Assembly (NCBI GenBank): GCA_000436475.1
Contig: FR886208.1
Span: 167,272-196,257 of the forward strand
From: Eubacterium sp. CAG:248
GTDB taxonomy: Bacteria; Bacillota; Clostridia; Lachnospirales; Lachnospiraceae
DNA: 28,986 nt
Reading direction: 5' to 3'
Shown in pieces: positions 1 to 7,712 of this stretch. The notes under the pieces are model-generated. The model was not told where the DNA came from. It was given only the letters and a program-made list of their open reading frames with translations, and did not search any database. Within the stretch, counting starts at the first letter, position 1. Each line of letters begins with the position of its first letter. The position numbers were made by a program, and so were the translations under genes.

Positions 1-1588
1 AGTTACGAAGCAGTAATGCAACTGCCTCTGGATTCTCATCAACAAACTTCTCGATTGCCTTTCTTGTTTCAGACTTCTCCTGAATATCAATATCATCAAC
101 AGAAGCCTGCTGGTTCTCTCTTGTTGAAGCAAGCATTTCTTCAACTGACAGCTCAGGTTCTTTTTCTTCAACAGTAAGTGGACGTGCACTTCTGATAATA
201 ACAAAGATAAGTATTCCGAGTATAGCTGCTGCTAAAGCAAGCTGAATCCAGAATGATGCCTTGCTTAAAATATTAGTTGCCTGCTTATCAATAAATGAAT
301 TCTTCTGATATGCCACAACAGATATATTAGCAGGATCAATACCTGTACCCTTTGATATAATATCTATCCATGTGTTATCTACTGTTATAGGAGAAGGCTC
401 TGCATTCTGACTCTTGAAAGTATCCCAGTCAGTTCCATCAAGATATCCAAGCTTACCCGCCTGTTCTTCCTCATATGTCACATCCTGTATAAGTGTTACT
501 GCAATAGAAGAGTTAGCCTTAACTATCGCACCAGGATCGGTATTAGTTGTTGTTACAAGCTCATTAGGAAGATAATCAAACTCATCAACTGTATACGTAG
601 ATGATGATGTTGTTCCATCTGTTATATCGTAAGTAGTTTCATTATTACTTGCAGTTCCAGGTGTTCCACTTGCACCGTTTGTTCCTGTTGATGCCTGCTG
701 ATATGAATGACTATAAAGTCCCTCATCTCTTCCATCCTGTGCTGTATACTCTTTAGCTATTTTGTTAACTGTATTCCAGTCCAGTTCATAGTTAAGTGTG
801 ATAACTGCATCATCATAAAGACCTGTTGCAAGTATATTTCTTAGCAGAGAGCTGCTTGTTGTAGCCTCTATCTGTGACTTATACTTTAACTTATCATTCA
901 TTCCAACACCTGATGTTGTACTGTTCCCTGATGCTCCGTTAAATAATGTATTTCCCTTGTTATCTATGATAGTAATGCTCTTCGTAGAGTCATTTCCAAC
1001 TGCCATAGCAAGAAGTGCTGCCATACTCTCCGCTGTATCACCGCTTATCTCTTTAGTTGTAACAAGTTTTACTGCTACTGTTGCATCTGTTGCTGCCTGA
1101 TAGAACGAGTTAGTCTTCTCAGGCATATTAATGGTAACAGAGGCTGTCTTGACCCCATCCATATCCTCAAGGTCTCCTGCCAGCTTAGTTTCAAGATAAT
1201 GTGCATACTGCTTCGTGCTATCTGAATCTGTTGTTGTAAAGCTCCTCTTCATGGCATCTTCAAAAGTATAACCATCTGACTTAATATCCTGTGTTGCAAG
1301 TAACATCTTACATGCTGTAAGCTCTTTTTCATTTACGCTTACTACCATATTGTCTATTTTATACTTATGGTTATTCTCGGTAAGTATCGATGTTACTGAA
1401 TTCATCTCTGTATAATCTTCACATGTTACAAGTACCTGATACTTAGGACGTGTAAGTACAACTGACAATATGCTTACTACAGCTATAAAAGCCACTATTG
1501 AACTTACTATTATTATTCTTTTCTTTACCGACCAGCTCTTCCAGATATCTAATAACTTCTGTGGAATCTGTTTTAATCTATCTGCCAT
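1..1588 (-). CDS. fliF: Flagellar MS-ring protein FliF (partial, C-terminus beyond window)
   Basis: FliF forms the MS ring in the cytoplasmic membrane on which the flagellar basal body, export gate and FliG rotor are built. About 529 codons are present, open to the left edge. The start at 1588 is preceded by AGGAG at good spacing. The protein begins MADRLKQIPQKLLDIWKSW, followed by a membrane segment at about residues 23-45, a long periplasmic-type region rich in Ser/Thr/Asn around residues 290-340, and a second membrane segment at about 460-485. The last visible residues (VDENPEAVALLLRN) match the conserved C-terminal tail that binds FliG. The gene follows fliE by 17 bases, the standard order flgB-flgC-fliE-fliF, and is co-transcribed with it by inference. 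It reads intact as far as the window goes; the missing part should be only a few residues. Confidence 0.95.
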   Translation of the reverse strand, partial: MADRLKQIPQKLLDIWKSWSVKKRIIIVSSIVAFIAVVSILSVVLTRPKYQVLVTCEDYTEMNSVTSILTENNHKYKIDNMVVSVNEKELTACKMLLATQDIKSDGYTFEDAMKRSFTTTDSDSTKQYAHYLETKLAGDLEDMDGVKTASVTINMPEKTNSFYQAATDATVAVKLVTTKEISGDTAESMAALLAMAVGNDSTKSITIIDNKGNTLFNGASGNSTTSGVGMNDKLKYKSQIEATTSSSLLRNILATGLYDDAVITLNYELDWNTVNKIAKEYTAQDGRDEGLYSHSYQQASTGTNGASGTPGTASNNETTYDITDGTTSSSTYTVDEFDYLPNELVTTTNTDPGAIVKANSSIAVTLIQDVTYEEEQAGKLGYLDGTDWDTFKSQNAEPSPITVDNTWIDIISKGTGIDPANISVVAYQKNSFIDKQATNILSKASFWIQLALAAAILGILIFVIIRSARPLTVEEKEPELSVEEMLASTRENQQASVDDIDIQEKSETRKAIEKFVDENPEAVALLLRN

Positions 1589-1605
1589 TATTAACTCCTA
1601 AGTAA

Positions 1606-1938
1606 TTATATCTGCATATTCATGATTTCTTTATATGCTTCTAATGCTTTATCTCTTATTGCAACTGTGTACTGCAATGCTATATTAGCCTTCTGCTGAT
1701 ACACTCCAAGCTCGTGTGTATTCGTCATATTGCCAAGTGCATAATCAACCTCAGCCTGTTGTGCCTGCTGGATATATGAATTCGTACTGTCTAAAAGACC
1801 TGATACTGAATTAAATACTGAATCAAATGTAGAATCTCCAGATGTATCTGTCTTTGTAACACTGTTGTTAGTTAAAAGATCTGATACTTTATTGATATAA
1901 TCATTTCCAAGTGAATTAACTGCCGTTGTTAAATCCAT
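1606..1938 (-). CDS. fliE: Flagellar hook-basal body protein FliE
   Basis: FliE is the small adaptor that joins the MS ring to the proximal rod and is itself exported. The 110-residue product has the expected length and C-terminal signature (LGVYQQKANIALQYTVAIRDKALEAYKEIMNMQI region: conserved V-A-IRDK-EAY-EIM-MQI). A longer frame starts at 1980, but I chose the ATG at 1938 because GGAGG lies eight bases upstream of it and the conserved family begins MDLTT-like. It sits between flgC and fliF in the usual order. The body is mostly predicted helical, with a Ser/Thr/Asp-rich linker around residues 25-45. Confidence 0.93.
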   Translation of the reverse strand: MDLTTAVNSLGNDYINKVSDLLTNNSVTKTDTSGDSTFDSVFNSVSGLLDSTNSYIQQAQQAEVDYALGNMTNTHELGVYQQKANIALQYTVAIRDKALEAYKEIMNMQI

Positions 1939-2014
1939 GTTACAATTCCTCCGTGTATCTATATACATAAGTAAATCCATAAATAATACTTATGTTTCTA
2001 TGCTTTGTTACTTA

Positions 2015-2518
2015 TTAAGACTGTCCTATGGTAAGTCCCTTTGATGCCATACTCTTGCTGGCATTAAACGCTGATATATTAGCTTCATATGAACGTGACG
2101 CATCAATAAGATCTGTCATCTCCTGAACAACATTAACATTAGGATATGTAACATATCCATTCTCATCAGCATCTGGATGTGATGGATCATATACCATATT
2201 CATATCTTCTGTTGTGTCATCATATATAGAAGTAACCTTAACACCATTTCCTACTATGCCACCACTTGCTACTCTTAAAGCATCAGCAAATGTTCCTGTA
2301 CTTCCCCTGTATCCAGATGAATATACAGAAGTTCCAACCCCTGCCTGTGCTGAGGTGAGTGTCTTTTCTGTAAACACAACTGACTTTTTAACATAAGGTG
2401 TTCCATCGCTTGTTCTTGTTGTGTTAGCGTTAGCTATATTCTGCGATATGACATCTGTTCTTAGCTGCTGTGCTGTCATTCCTGATGCACTTATATTAAA
2501 TGCTGTAAACATCGACAT
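2015..2518 (-). CDS. flgC: Flagellar proximal rod protein FlgC
   Basis: FlgC is one of the axial rod proteins of the flagellar basal body, secreted through the flagellar type III apparatus. The N-terminus shows the rod/hook signature (FNISASGMTAQQLRTDVISQNIANANT), and the C-terminus shows the matching one (PNVNVVQEMTDLIDASRSYEAN and FNASKSMASKGLTIGQ); these two helices pack together in the rod. At 167 residues it is slightly longer than the commonest FlgC length (about 135-150), with extra residues in the central domain. The start at 2518 is preceded by AAGGAG. It lies 28 bases downstream of flgB and 76 bases upstream of the fliE start. Confidence 0.95.
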   Translation of the reverse strand: MSMFTAFNISASGMTAQQLRTDVISQNIANANTTRTSDGTPYVKKSVVFTEKTLTSAQAGVGTSVYSSGYRGSTGTFADALRVASGGIVGNGVKVTSIYDDTTEDMNMVYDPSHPDADENGYVTYPNVNVVQEMTDLIDASRSYEANISAFNASKSMASKGLTIGQS

Positions 2519-2546
2519 AAGATTATTCTCCTTATCACTATACTAC

Positions 2547-2939
2547 TTACTTAAGTACCGTCTTGAATCTCGAAAATTCATTATTCATGCTGTCAATAAG
2601 TGCATTATAATTAATCTGTTCTGATGCAAGTTCAACATTCTCTGTTGAAAGATCAACATTATTGCCATCAAGCCTGTATGATAAGGTTGAATTATCCGTG
2701 TAAGTTCTGATAGCAATATCATTATAATTGAGATTATTAACTCTGTTCGTAAGGGATGATGAACCTCCGTTGGTACGCGAAAGTGCAGATCTTAAATAAG
2801 TTGTAAAATCTACATCCTGTCTTTTATAGTTAGGTGTATCTACATTAGCTATATTGTTAGTTAATACTTCTTCTCTTGTCCAGCTGGCATCTGCTGCCGC
2901 TTTTAATACATTAACGAATCCAAACATTCCTGAACTCAT
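2547..2939 (-). CDS. flgB: Flagellar proximal rod protein FlgB
   Basis: FlgB is the most proximal rod subunit of the flagellum. The 130-residue product is of family length. It carries the rod-protein N-terminal motif (TREEVLTNNIANVDTPNYKR at about residues 21-40) and the C-terminal helix motif (VDLSTENVELASEQINYNALI). The start at 2939 has AAGGGG just upstream. It is the first gene of the flagellar operon here; the 368 bases between it and codY contain a candidate promoter and a foldable leader, so the flagellar genes probably have their own promoter rather than relying only on read-through from codY. Confidence 0.95.
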   Translation of the reverse strand: MSSGMFGFVNVLKAAADASWTREEVLTNNIANVDTPNYKRQDVDFTTYLRSALSRTNGGSSSLTNRVNNLNYNDIAIRTYTDNSTLSYRLDGNNVDLSTENVELASEQINYNALIDSMNNEFSRFKTVLK

Positions 2940-2999
2940 ATATACCCCTTTCCAAACAATGGATATAAATAGTTTTATTCACATAGTTTCTGTTTATTA

Positions 3000-3087
3000 T
3001 ATCACGATTCGTAGCTTTGCTACTCGCCGCTGCTATCGCAGCTATCGTGATCGTCATTCGCCAGAAATCTGCAAGCAGCTTTCCGGC
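3000..3087 (-). ncRNA. Structured GC-rich leader element upstream of flgB (unassigned)
   Basis: This is the main content of the 2940-3307 gene-free stretch. The 3001-3051 part folds as a three-way junction: an outer 8-bp stem (3001-3008 with 3044-3051, ATCACGAT/ATCGTGAT) encloses two hairpins, 3011-3023 (GTAGC-loop-GCTAC) and 3029-3042 (GCTGC-loop-GCAGC). Next to it, 3060-3087 makes another hairpin with an 8-bp outer stem (one G-T pair on the minus strand) and a 3-bp inner stem. The block is much richer in G+C than its surroundings. On the minus strand it would lie in the 5' leader of flgB if the promoter at 3132-3159 is used. I cannot match it to a known riboswitch class; a dispersed palindromic repeat is the main alternative. 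Confidence 0.5.
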
Positions 3088-3131
3088 TCTCTTGCGCTCA
3101 TTATAATCATAAACATAATGATACTACTATC

Positions 3132-3159
3132 ATTATAAATATTTTCGACAAAAAAACAA
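3132..3159 (-). promoter_or_regulatory. Candidate sigma-A promoter for flgB-flgC-fliE-fliF with inverted repeat over -10
   Basis: On the minus strand there is TTGTTT (3154-3159), a 16-base spacer and a perfect TATAAT (3132-3137). A 9-bp inverted repeat, ATAATGATA/TATCATTAT with a 4-base loop (3115-3136), overlaps the -10 and the expected start site and could be an operator. Use of this promoter would give a leader of about 185 bases including the structured element. Assignment is by inspection only. Confidence 0.45.
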
Positions 3160-3234
3160 GCTATTTTTGTCTATTTATTCCATTTTTAATAGTATTCATG
3201 ACAAACATTATTATTTTCCCTTAAAATAATTAAT

Positions 3235-3263
3235 GGGAGGGCATATATATCACATGCTCTCCC
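3235..3263 (-). terminator. Weak terminator downstream of codY
   Basis: A 10-bp inverted repeat (3235-3244 with 3254-3263, 9-base loop) lies 45 bases after the codY stop. On the minus strand it is GC-rich at the base but has one A-C mismatch, and it is followed by an AT-rich rather than pure T tract, so termination may be partial. The same hairpin has a G-T pair instead of a mismatch when read on the plus strand. Confidence 0.5.
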
Positions 3264-3307
3264 TTATACATAACTAAATTATACTTTGTAAACAATCCTG
3301 CAAAAGA

Positions 3308-4078
3308 CTATTCATCATACTTTGAAAGTTCATCAAACACATATTCGTTAATAACTTTAATATATGTTCCCTTCATGCCAGATGATTTACAATCTATAAC
3401 TCCGGCACTTTCAAACTTTCTTAACGCATTAACTATTACAGATCTTGTTATTCCAACATTATCTGCAATCTTACTAGCAACAAGAGTACCCTCGTTTCCG
3501 TTAAGTTCTTTAAAAATATTCTTAATAGCATCTAGCTCAGATGTCGATAATGTGTCTATAGCTGATCTTACTATCTTCTTCTTTCTGACTTCTTCTGCAT
3601 TCTCTTCGTTAACAGAACGCATCATCTCAAGTCCTACAACTGTTGTTCCATATTCGCTAAGGATAATATCATCTATCTCGTATGAACTATCACTCTTATA
3701 CATAAATAATGTACCAAGTCTTTCGCCAGCTATCTCAACTGGTGCAATCAAAGCCTGAAACTTCTTAACGTTCTCAATAGTAAATCCTAACGTAGACAGA
3801 TTAACATTCTCTTTAGTTGATAATACGCTTAATAATCTCTCGTTAAGCATCTCATCCACAAACCCACCAACTTTGTCATAGACAAGCTCATTAATCACTT
3901 CGACGCCAGCATAATAACCAGTACCAAGGACCTTTCCCTTCTTACTTATGACAAGGATATTGGATTCGAGTATACTACTTAATACATTGCACATATCGTT
4001 AAAATCAACTCTTGCTGAATGATTATTATGCAATAACTTGTTAATCTTTCTGGTCTTATCCAAAAGCTGTACACTCAT
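3308..4078 (-). CDS. codY: GTP- and branched-chain amino acid-sensing global repressor CodY
   Basis: CodY binds DNA when GTP and isoleucine/leucine/valine are plentiful and represses nitrogen, amino-acid, motility and virulence genes in Firmicutes. The protein begins MSVQLLDKTRKINKLLHNN, almost the family consensus, then has a GAF-type effector domain (about residues 1-155), a helical linker and a winged helix-turn-helix (about 190-250) with the conserved ASKIADNVGITRSVIVNALR core. The start at 4078 gives 256 residues, close to the usual 259; ATG codons also occur at 4081 and further upstream, but GGAGG is spaced best for 4078. It lies between topA and the flagellar operon, a common Firmicute arrangement. 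A CodY-box-like site upstream suggests self-regulation. Confidence 0.96.
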   Translation of the reverse strand: MSVQLLDKTRKINKLLHNNHSARVDFNDMCNVLSSILESNILVISKKGKVLGTGYYAGVEVINELVYDKVGGFVDEMLNERLLSVLSTKENVNLSTLGFTIENVKKFQALIAPVEIAGERLGTLFMYKSDSSYEIDDIILSEYGTTVVGLEMMRSVNEENAEEVRKKKIVRSAIDTLSTSELDAIKNIFKELNGNEGTLVASKIADNVGITRSVIVNALRKFESAGVIDCKSSGMKGTYIKVINEYVFDELSKYDE

Positions 4079-4170
4079 CATACATTCCTCCATATACATA
4101 ATTACACCGATAAATATCTGTATAAGAGAATACTATCACACAACTTTCAAATAATCAACATTTTTATTAT

Positions 4171-4185
4171 ATTTATCTGACAATT
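4171..4185 (-). promoter_or_regulatory. CodY-box-like site upstream of codY
   Basis: The minus-strand sequence AATTGTCAGATAAAT matches the known CodY consensus AATTTTCWGAAAATT at 12 of 15 positions. It lies about 95 bases before the codY start, in the topA-codY gap. A match this good is not rare in AT-rich DNA; its position is the main reason to believe it. Confidence 0.45.
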
Positions 4186-4244
4186 TCAATAAATTTCTTT
4201 CTAAAGTCACATAAAAGCTATATTAATGTGATATATAGAACCAT

Positions 4245-6320
4245 TTATTTAACATTTTTCGTATCATCTAATATATAACCGCAGTTTTCATCACCGCACA
4301 CAAGCTTGTTACCTTTAATAAGCATATAACCTCCACACTTAGGGCACTTCTTATCCGAAGGTCTCTGCCATGTCATGAAATCACATTCCGGATATCCTTC
4401 GCAGCCATAAAACATTCTGCCTTTTTTAGTCTTCTTAAGTATGATATCTTTACCACACTTAGGACACTTTACTCCTATCTTTTCAAGATATGGCTTAGTA
4501 TTATGACACTCAGGAAATCCTGGACACCCAAGGAACTTACCATGAGGTCCATACTTTATAACCATGTTACGTCCACATTTATCACATATAACATCAGTTA
4601 CCTCATCTTCTATCTTTACATTCTCAAGTTCCTTTTCCGCACTATCAACTGATTCTTTAAGGTCTGGATAAAAATTCTTAATAATCTCTTTCCACTTCAC
4701 ATCACCATCTGCCACACCATCAAGAAGCGATTCCATATTAGCTGTGAAATTAACATCTACTATCTGTGGAAATGCCTTTATCATGGCATCATCGACAGCT
4801 CTTCCAAGCTCTGTAACATAAAGATTCTTCTGTTCCTTTGCTATATAATGTCTTGCTATGATAGTTGATATAGTAGGCGCATAAGTACTTGGACGTCCTA
4901 TTCCAAGTTCTTCAAGAGCCTTAACAAGCGATGCTTCTGTAAAATGCGCTGGTGGCTGTGTAAAATGCTGTACTCCCTCCACGCCTTCAAGTGTGAGCTG
5001 CGAATCCTCATCTATACCCTTTACAAGTGCGTTAGGTTCATCTTTATCATCATCACTTCTATATACAGACATAAAGCCATCAAACGTAATCTTAGAAGCC
5101 GCTATGCTGAATCTATAATCTCCAGCCGCTATCTTAACAGATGTTGTTTCATATATTGCTTCTGCCATCTGGCTTGCCGTGAATCTTTTCCATATAAGCT
5201 GATATAATCTGAACTGATCTCTGGATAATGAATCTTTTATCATAACAGGTGTAAGTGCTATATCAGTAGGTCTAATAGCTTCATGTGCATCCTGTATTTT
5301 CTTATCATCTTTTTTTCTTAAGCCACTATGTGGAAGATACTTTTCACCATAATTAGCAGCTATATACTGTTCTGATGCTTCCTTTGCCTCATCAGCAACT
5401 CTTGTGGAATCTGTTCTTAAGTAAGTAATGACACCTATAGTTCCTCTTCCATCTACATCAACACCTTCATATAACTGCTGTGCTATTCTCATAGTCTTGG
5501 CTGTCGCAAAGTTAAGAGTCTTTGAAGCCTCCTGCTGAAGAGTACTTGTTGTAAAAGGAAGTGGAGCTTTTTTAACTTTCTCACCTTTTTTAATACTATC
5601 AACTGCAAATGTGCTGTTTTCCACTTCTTTTTTTATAGTTTCCATCTGTTCTTTGTTTTTTATGTCAATTTTTCCGTTGACATCTCCATGGAATCTTGCA
5701 ACTATAGGCTTCTTTTCGCCTTTAACTTTAAGTGTTGCATCCATAGTCCAGTATTCATCTGGAATAAATGCATCTATCTCGTTTTCTCTGTCACATATTA
5801 TTCTTAAAGCTACTGACTGGACTCGTCCAGCACTAAGTCCTCTCTTTATTTTTGCCCATAATACAGGACTTATGCTGTATCCTACTACTCTGTCAAGTAC
5901 TCTTCTTGCCTGCTGTGCATCAACAAGATTCATATCTATCTTTCTGGCATCCTTGATGGCTGCCTTAACTGCACTCTTTGTAATCTCGTTAAATGTTATT
6001 CTGTATATATCCTTATCCTCTAACTTTAACGCCTTTGAAAGATGCCATGAAATAGCCTCTCCCTCACGGTCGGGATCGGTTGCAAGATACACCTTGTCAG
6101 CTTTTTTTACTTCTTTTCTAAGTGCTGCAAGAATCTCTCCTTTTCCTCTTATAGTGATATACTTTGGCTCGAAATCATGCTCTACATCAACACCCATCTG
6201 ACTCTTAGGCAAATCCCTTACATGTCCCTGTGATGCCATTACTTCATAATTCGAACCTAAAAACTTCTTGATTGTCTTTACCTTTGCTGGTGATTCCACT
6301 ATAACAAGATACTTTGCCAT
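4245..6320 (-). CDS. topA: DNA topoisomerase I (type IA)
   Basis: TopA relaxes negative supercoils by cutting one strand through a 5'-phosphotyrosine link. The N-terminal TOPRIM domain starts MAKYLVIVESPAKVKTIKKF, with the catalytic Glu at residue 9 and the metal-binding DPDREGE acidic motif at residues 82-88. The active-site Tyr is residue 300 in GVITYLRTDSTR. The C-terminus carries three topoisomerase zinc ribbons, each with four cysteines (CDKC...CPGFPEC, CPKC...CEGYPEC and CPKC...CGDENC, about residues 575-680). At 691 residues it is full length. The start at 6320 has AAGGAG upstream. It lies 90 bases after dprA and 166 bases before codY, the usual order in Firmicutes. Confidence 0.98.
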   Translation of the reverse strand: MAKYLVIVESPAKVKTIKKFLGSNYEVMASQGHVRDLPKSQMGVDVEHDFEPKYITIRGKGEILAALRKEVKKADKVYLATDPDREGEAISWHLSKALKLEDKDIYRITFNEITKSAVKAAIKDARKIDMNLVDAQQARRVLDRVVGYSISPVLWAKIKRGLSAGRVQSVALRIICDRENEIDAFIPDEYWTMDATLKVKGEKKPIVARFHGDVNGKIDIKNKEQMETIKKEVENSTFAVDSIKKGEKVKKAPLPFTTSTLQQEASKTLNFATAKTMRIAQQLYEGVDVDGRGTIGVITYLRTDSTRVADEAKEASEQYIAANYGEKYLPHSGLRKKDDKKIQDAHEAIRPTDIALTPVMIKDSLSRDQFRLYQLIWKRFTASQMAEAIYETTSVKIAAGDYRFSIAASKITFDGFMSVYRSDDDKDEPNALVKGIDEDSQLTLEGVEGVQHFTQPPAHFTEASLVKALEELGIGRPSTYAPTISTIIARHYIAKEQKNLYVTELGRAVDDAMIKAFPQIVDVNFTANMESLLDGVADGDVKWKEIIKNFYPDLKESVDSAEKELENVKIEDEVTDVICDKCGRNMVIKYGPHGKFLGCPGFPECHNTKPYLEKIGVKCPKCGKDIILKKTKKGRMFYGCEGYPECDFMTWQRPSDKKCPKCGGYMLIKGNKLVCGDENCGYILDDTKNVK

Positions 6321-6410
6321 TAAACTAACTCCTTAGATATGATTAAATGTTTAGATTACAGGGTCAAAACATATTTTCTGACTAATGTCTGGTATTTATA
6401 ATTATTGCTT

Positions 6411-7661
6411 CTATACGTATATCCTTGCATAGCAATTATCAGCAACTTCTTCTATCTTTCCCTCAAGCTCCAGCTCAACCAGTGCATTACTTATTTCCTG
6501 CAATGATAATCCGGTTTTTTCTATAAGTTCATTTAACCCCACCGGATATAAATCCACACAACTATACAACATATTTTTAGGTGTTGCAAGTTTAAATTCA
6601 TGTACAGAATTCACATTTTGCTCGTATTCCGGTATACTGTTTGTGGATTTTTCTTCTGTTTTATTACATATCGTTTCATTTTCTTCTGTTTTCATGCCTA
6701 TATAAGATTCACCACTTCTGCTCGATTTATAATCATAGATATTCCTGTAATCATCTAACTTTCTTCTTATTTCTTCTATATCTAATATATCTTCGGGCCT
6801 TGTTATGACGGCTGCTCCAAGCTTTATTAAATCGTTGCAGCCTTCACTTAAGCTGTCCCCTATTCTTCCAGGAACTACCATAACCTCCTTATTCTGTTCA
6901 AGTGCTGCATCAACAGTTATAAGCGAACCACTCTTTTTTCTTGCTTCTACAACTATAACAACATCTGACAAGCCACTTATAATCCTGTTTCTTACCGGAA
7001 ACTGTCCTGCATGCGGTGCGGTCCCAACTGGATATTCTGATACAATACAGCCTTTTTCTTTCATCTGTGTAAAAAGCTCTATATTCTGTCTTGGATAACA
7101 TATATCAACCCCACACCCAAGTACACCACACGTATATCCATCTGCCTTAAAAGCCCCCATATGTGCCGCTCCATCTATTCCCCTTGCCAACCCGCTTATA
7201 ACCTGTATTCCCATCTTTGCAAAGCTTTTTGCAAACACGCCAGCCACATTATATCCATAGGTTGTATTCTGCCTTGAACCTACGATTGCAACTGATGGTT
7301 TCTTATCATCTGGCAGCTTTCCATAATAATACAGACATAAAGGATAATCATATATATGTAACAGCCTTTGTGGGTAATCTTCCTTTCCTGGATACGTAAA
7401 ATGTATTCCTTTCTTTCTGATACTGATAAATTCTTCATATATCATATTATCTTTTTTAGAATCAGATATATACATAAGTTCTTTATCACTCAGTGATCCC
7501 AGACCTCTTAGAACTTCCACATCTGCTTTATATACATGTTCTGGTGATTCAAATACCATTAGCAGCTGCCTTAGCTTAGTCTTTCCTATACGTGGTATGT
7601 TGCAGAACCAGTACCAGTAATAATCTTCGAGATATGAAGATATAGCCTTATTTTTACTCAT
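6411..7661 (-). CDS. dprA: DNA-processing protein DprA
   Basis: DprA binds incoming single-stranded DNA and loads RecA during natural transformation. An N-terminal SAM/HhH-like region (about 1-85) precedes the Rossmann-fold DprA domain (about 90-295), with GSR at 128-130, SGLARGID at 156-163, FPVRNRIISG at 221-230 and the following GSLIT segment. A linker rich in charged and polar residues (about 296-350) leads to a C-terminal winged-helix domain (about 355-416). At 416 residues it is longer than the minimal family (about 290-380) because of this linker. The start at 7661 follows GAGGG. It lies 51 bases downstream of comM. DprA is also widespread in species not known to be transformable, so its presence alone does not prove competence. 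Confidence 0.96.
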   Translation of the reverse strand: MSKNKAISSYLEDYYWYWFCNIPRIGKTKLRQLLMVFESPEHVYKADVEVLRGLGSLSDKELMYISDSKKDNMIYEEFISIRKKGIHFTYPGKEDYPQRLLHIYDYPLCLYYYGKLPDDKKPSVAIVGSRQNTTYGYNVAGVFAKSFAKMGIQVISGLARGIDGAAHMGAFKADGYTCGVLGCGVDICYPRQNIELFTQMKEKGCIVSEYPVGTAPHAGQFPVRNRIISGLSDVVIVVEARKKSGSLITVDAALEQNKEVMVVPGRIGDSLSEGCNDLIKLGAAVITRPEDILDIEEIRRKLDDYRNIYDYKSSRSGESYIGMKTEENETICNKTEEKSTNSIPEYEQNVNSVHEFKLATPKNMLYSCVDLYPVGLNELIEKTGLSLQEISNALVELELEGKIEEVADNCYARIYV

Positions 7662-7712
7662 TATATATTTTCCCTCGCATTATAAAAAATATTTACATAT
7701 CAGTTTCTTATA

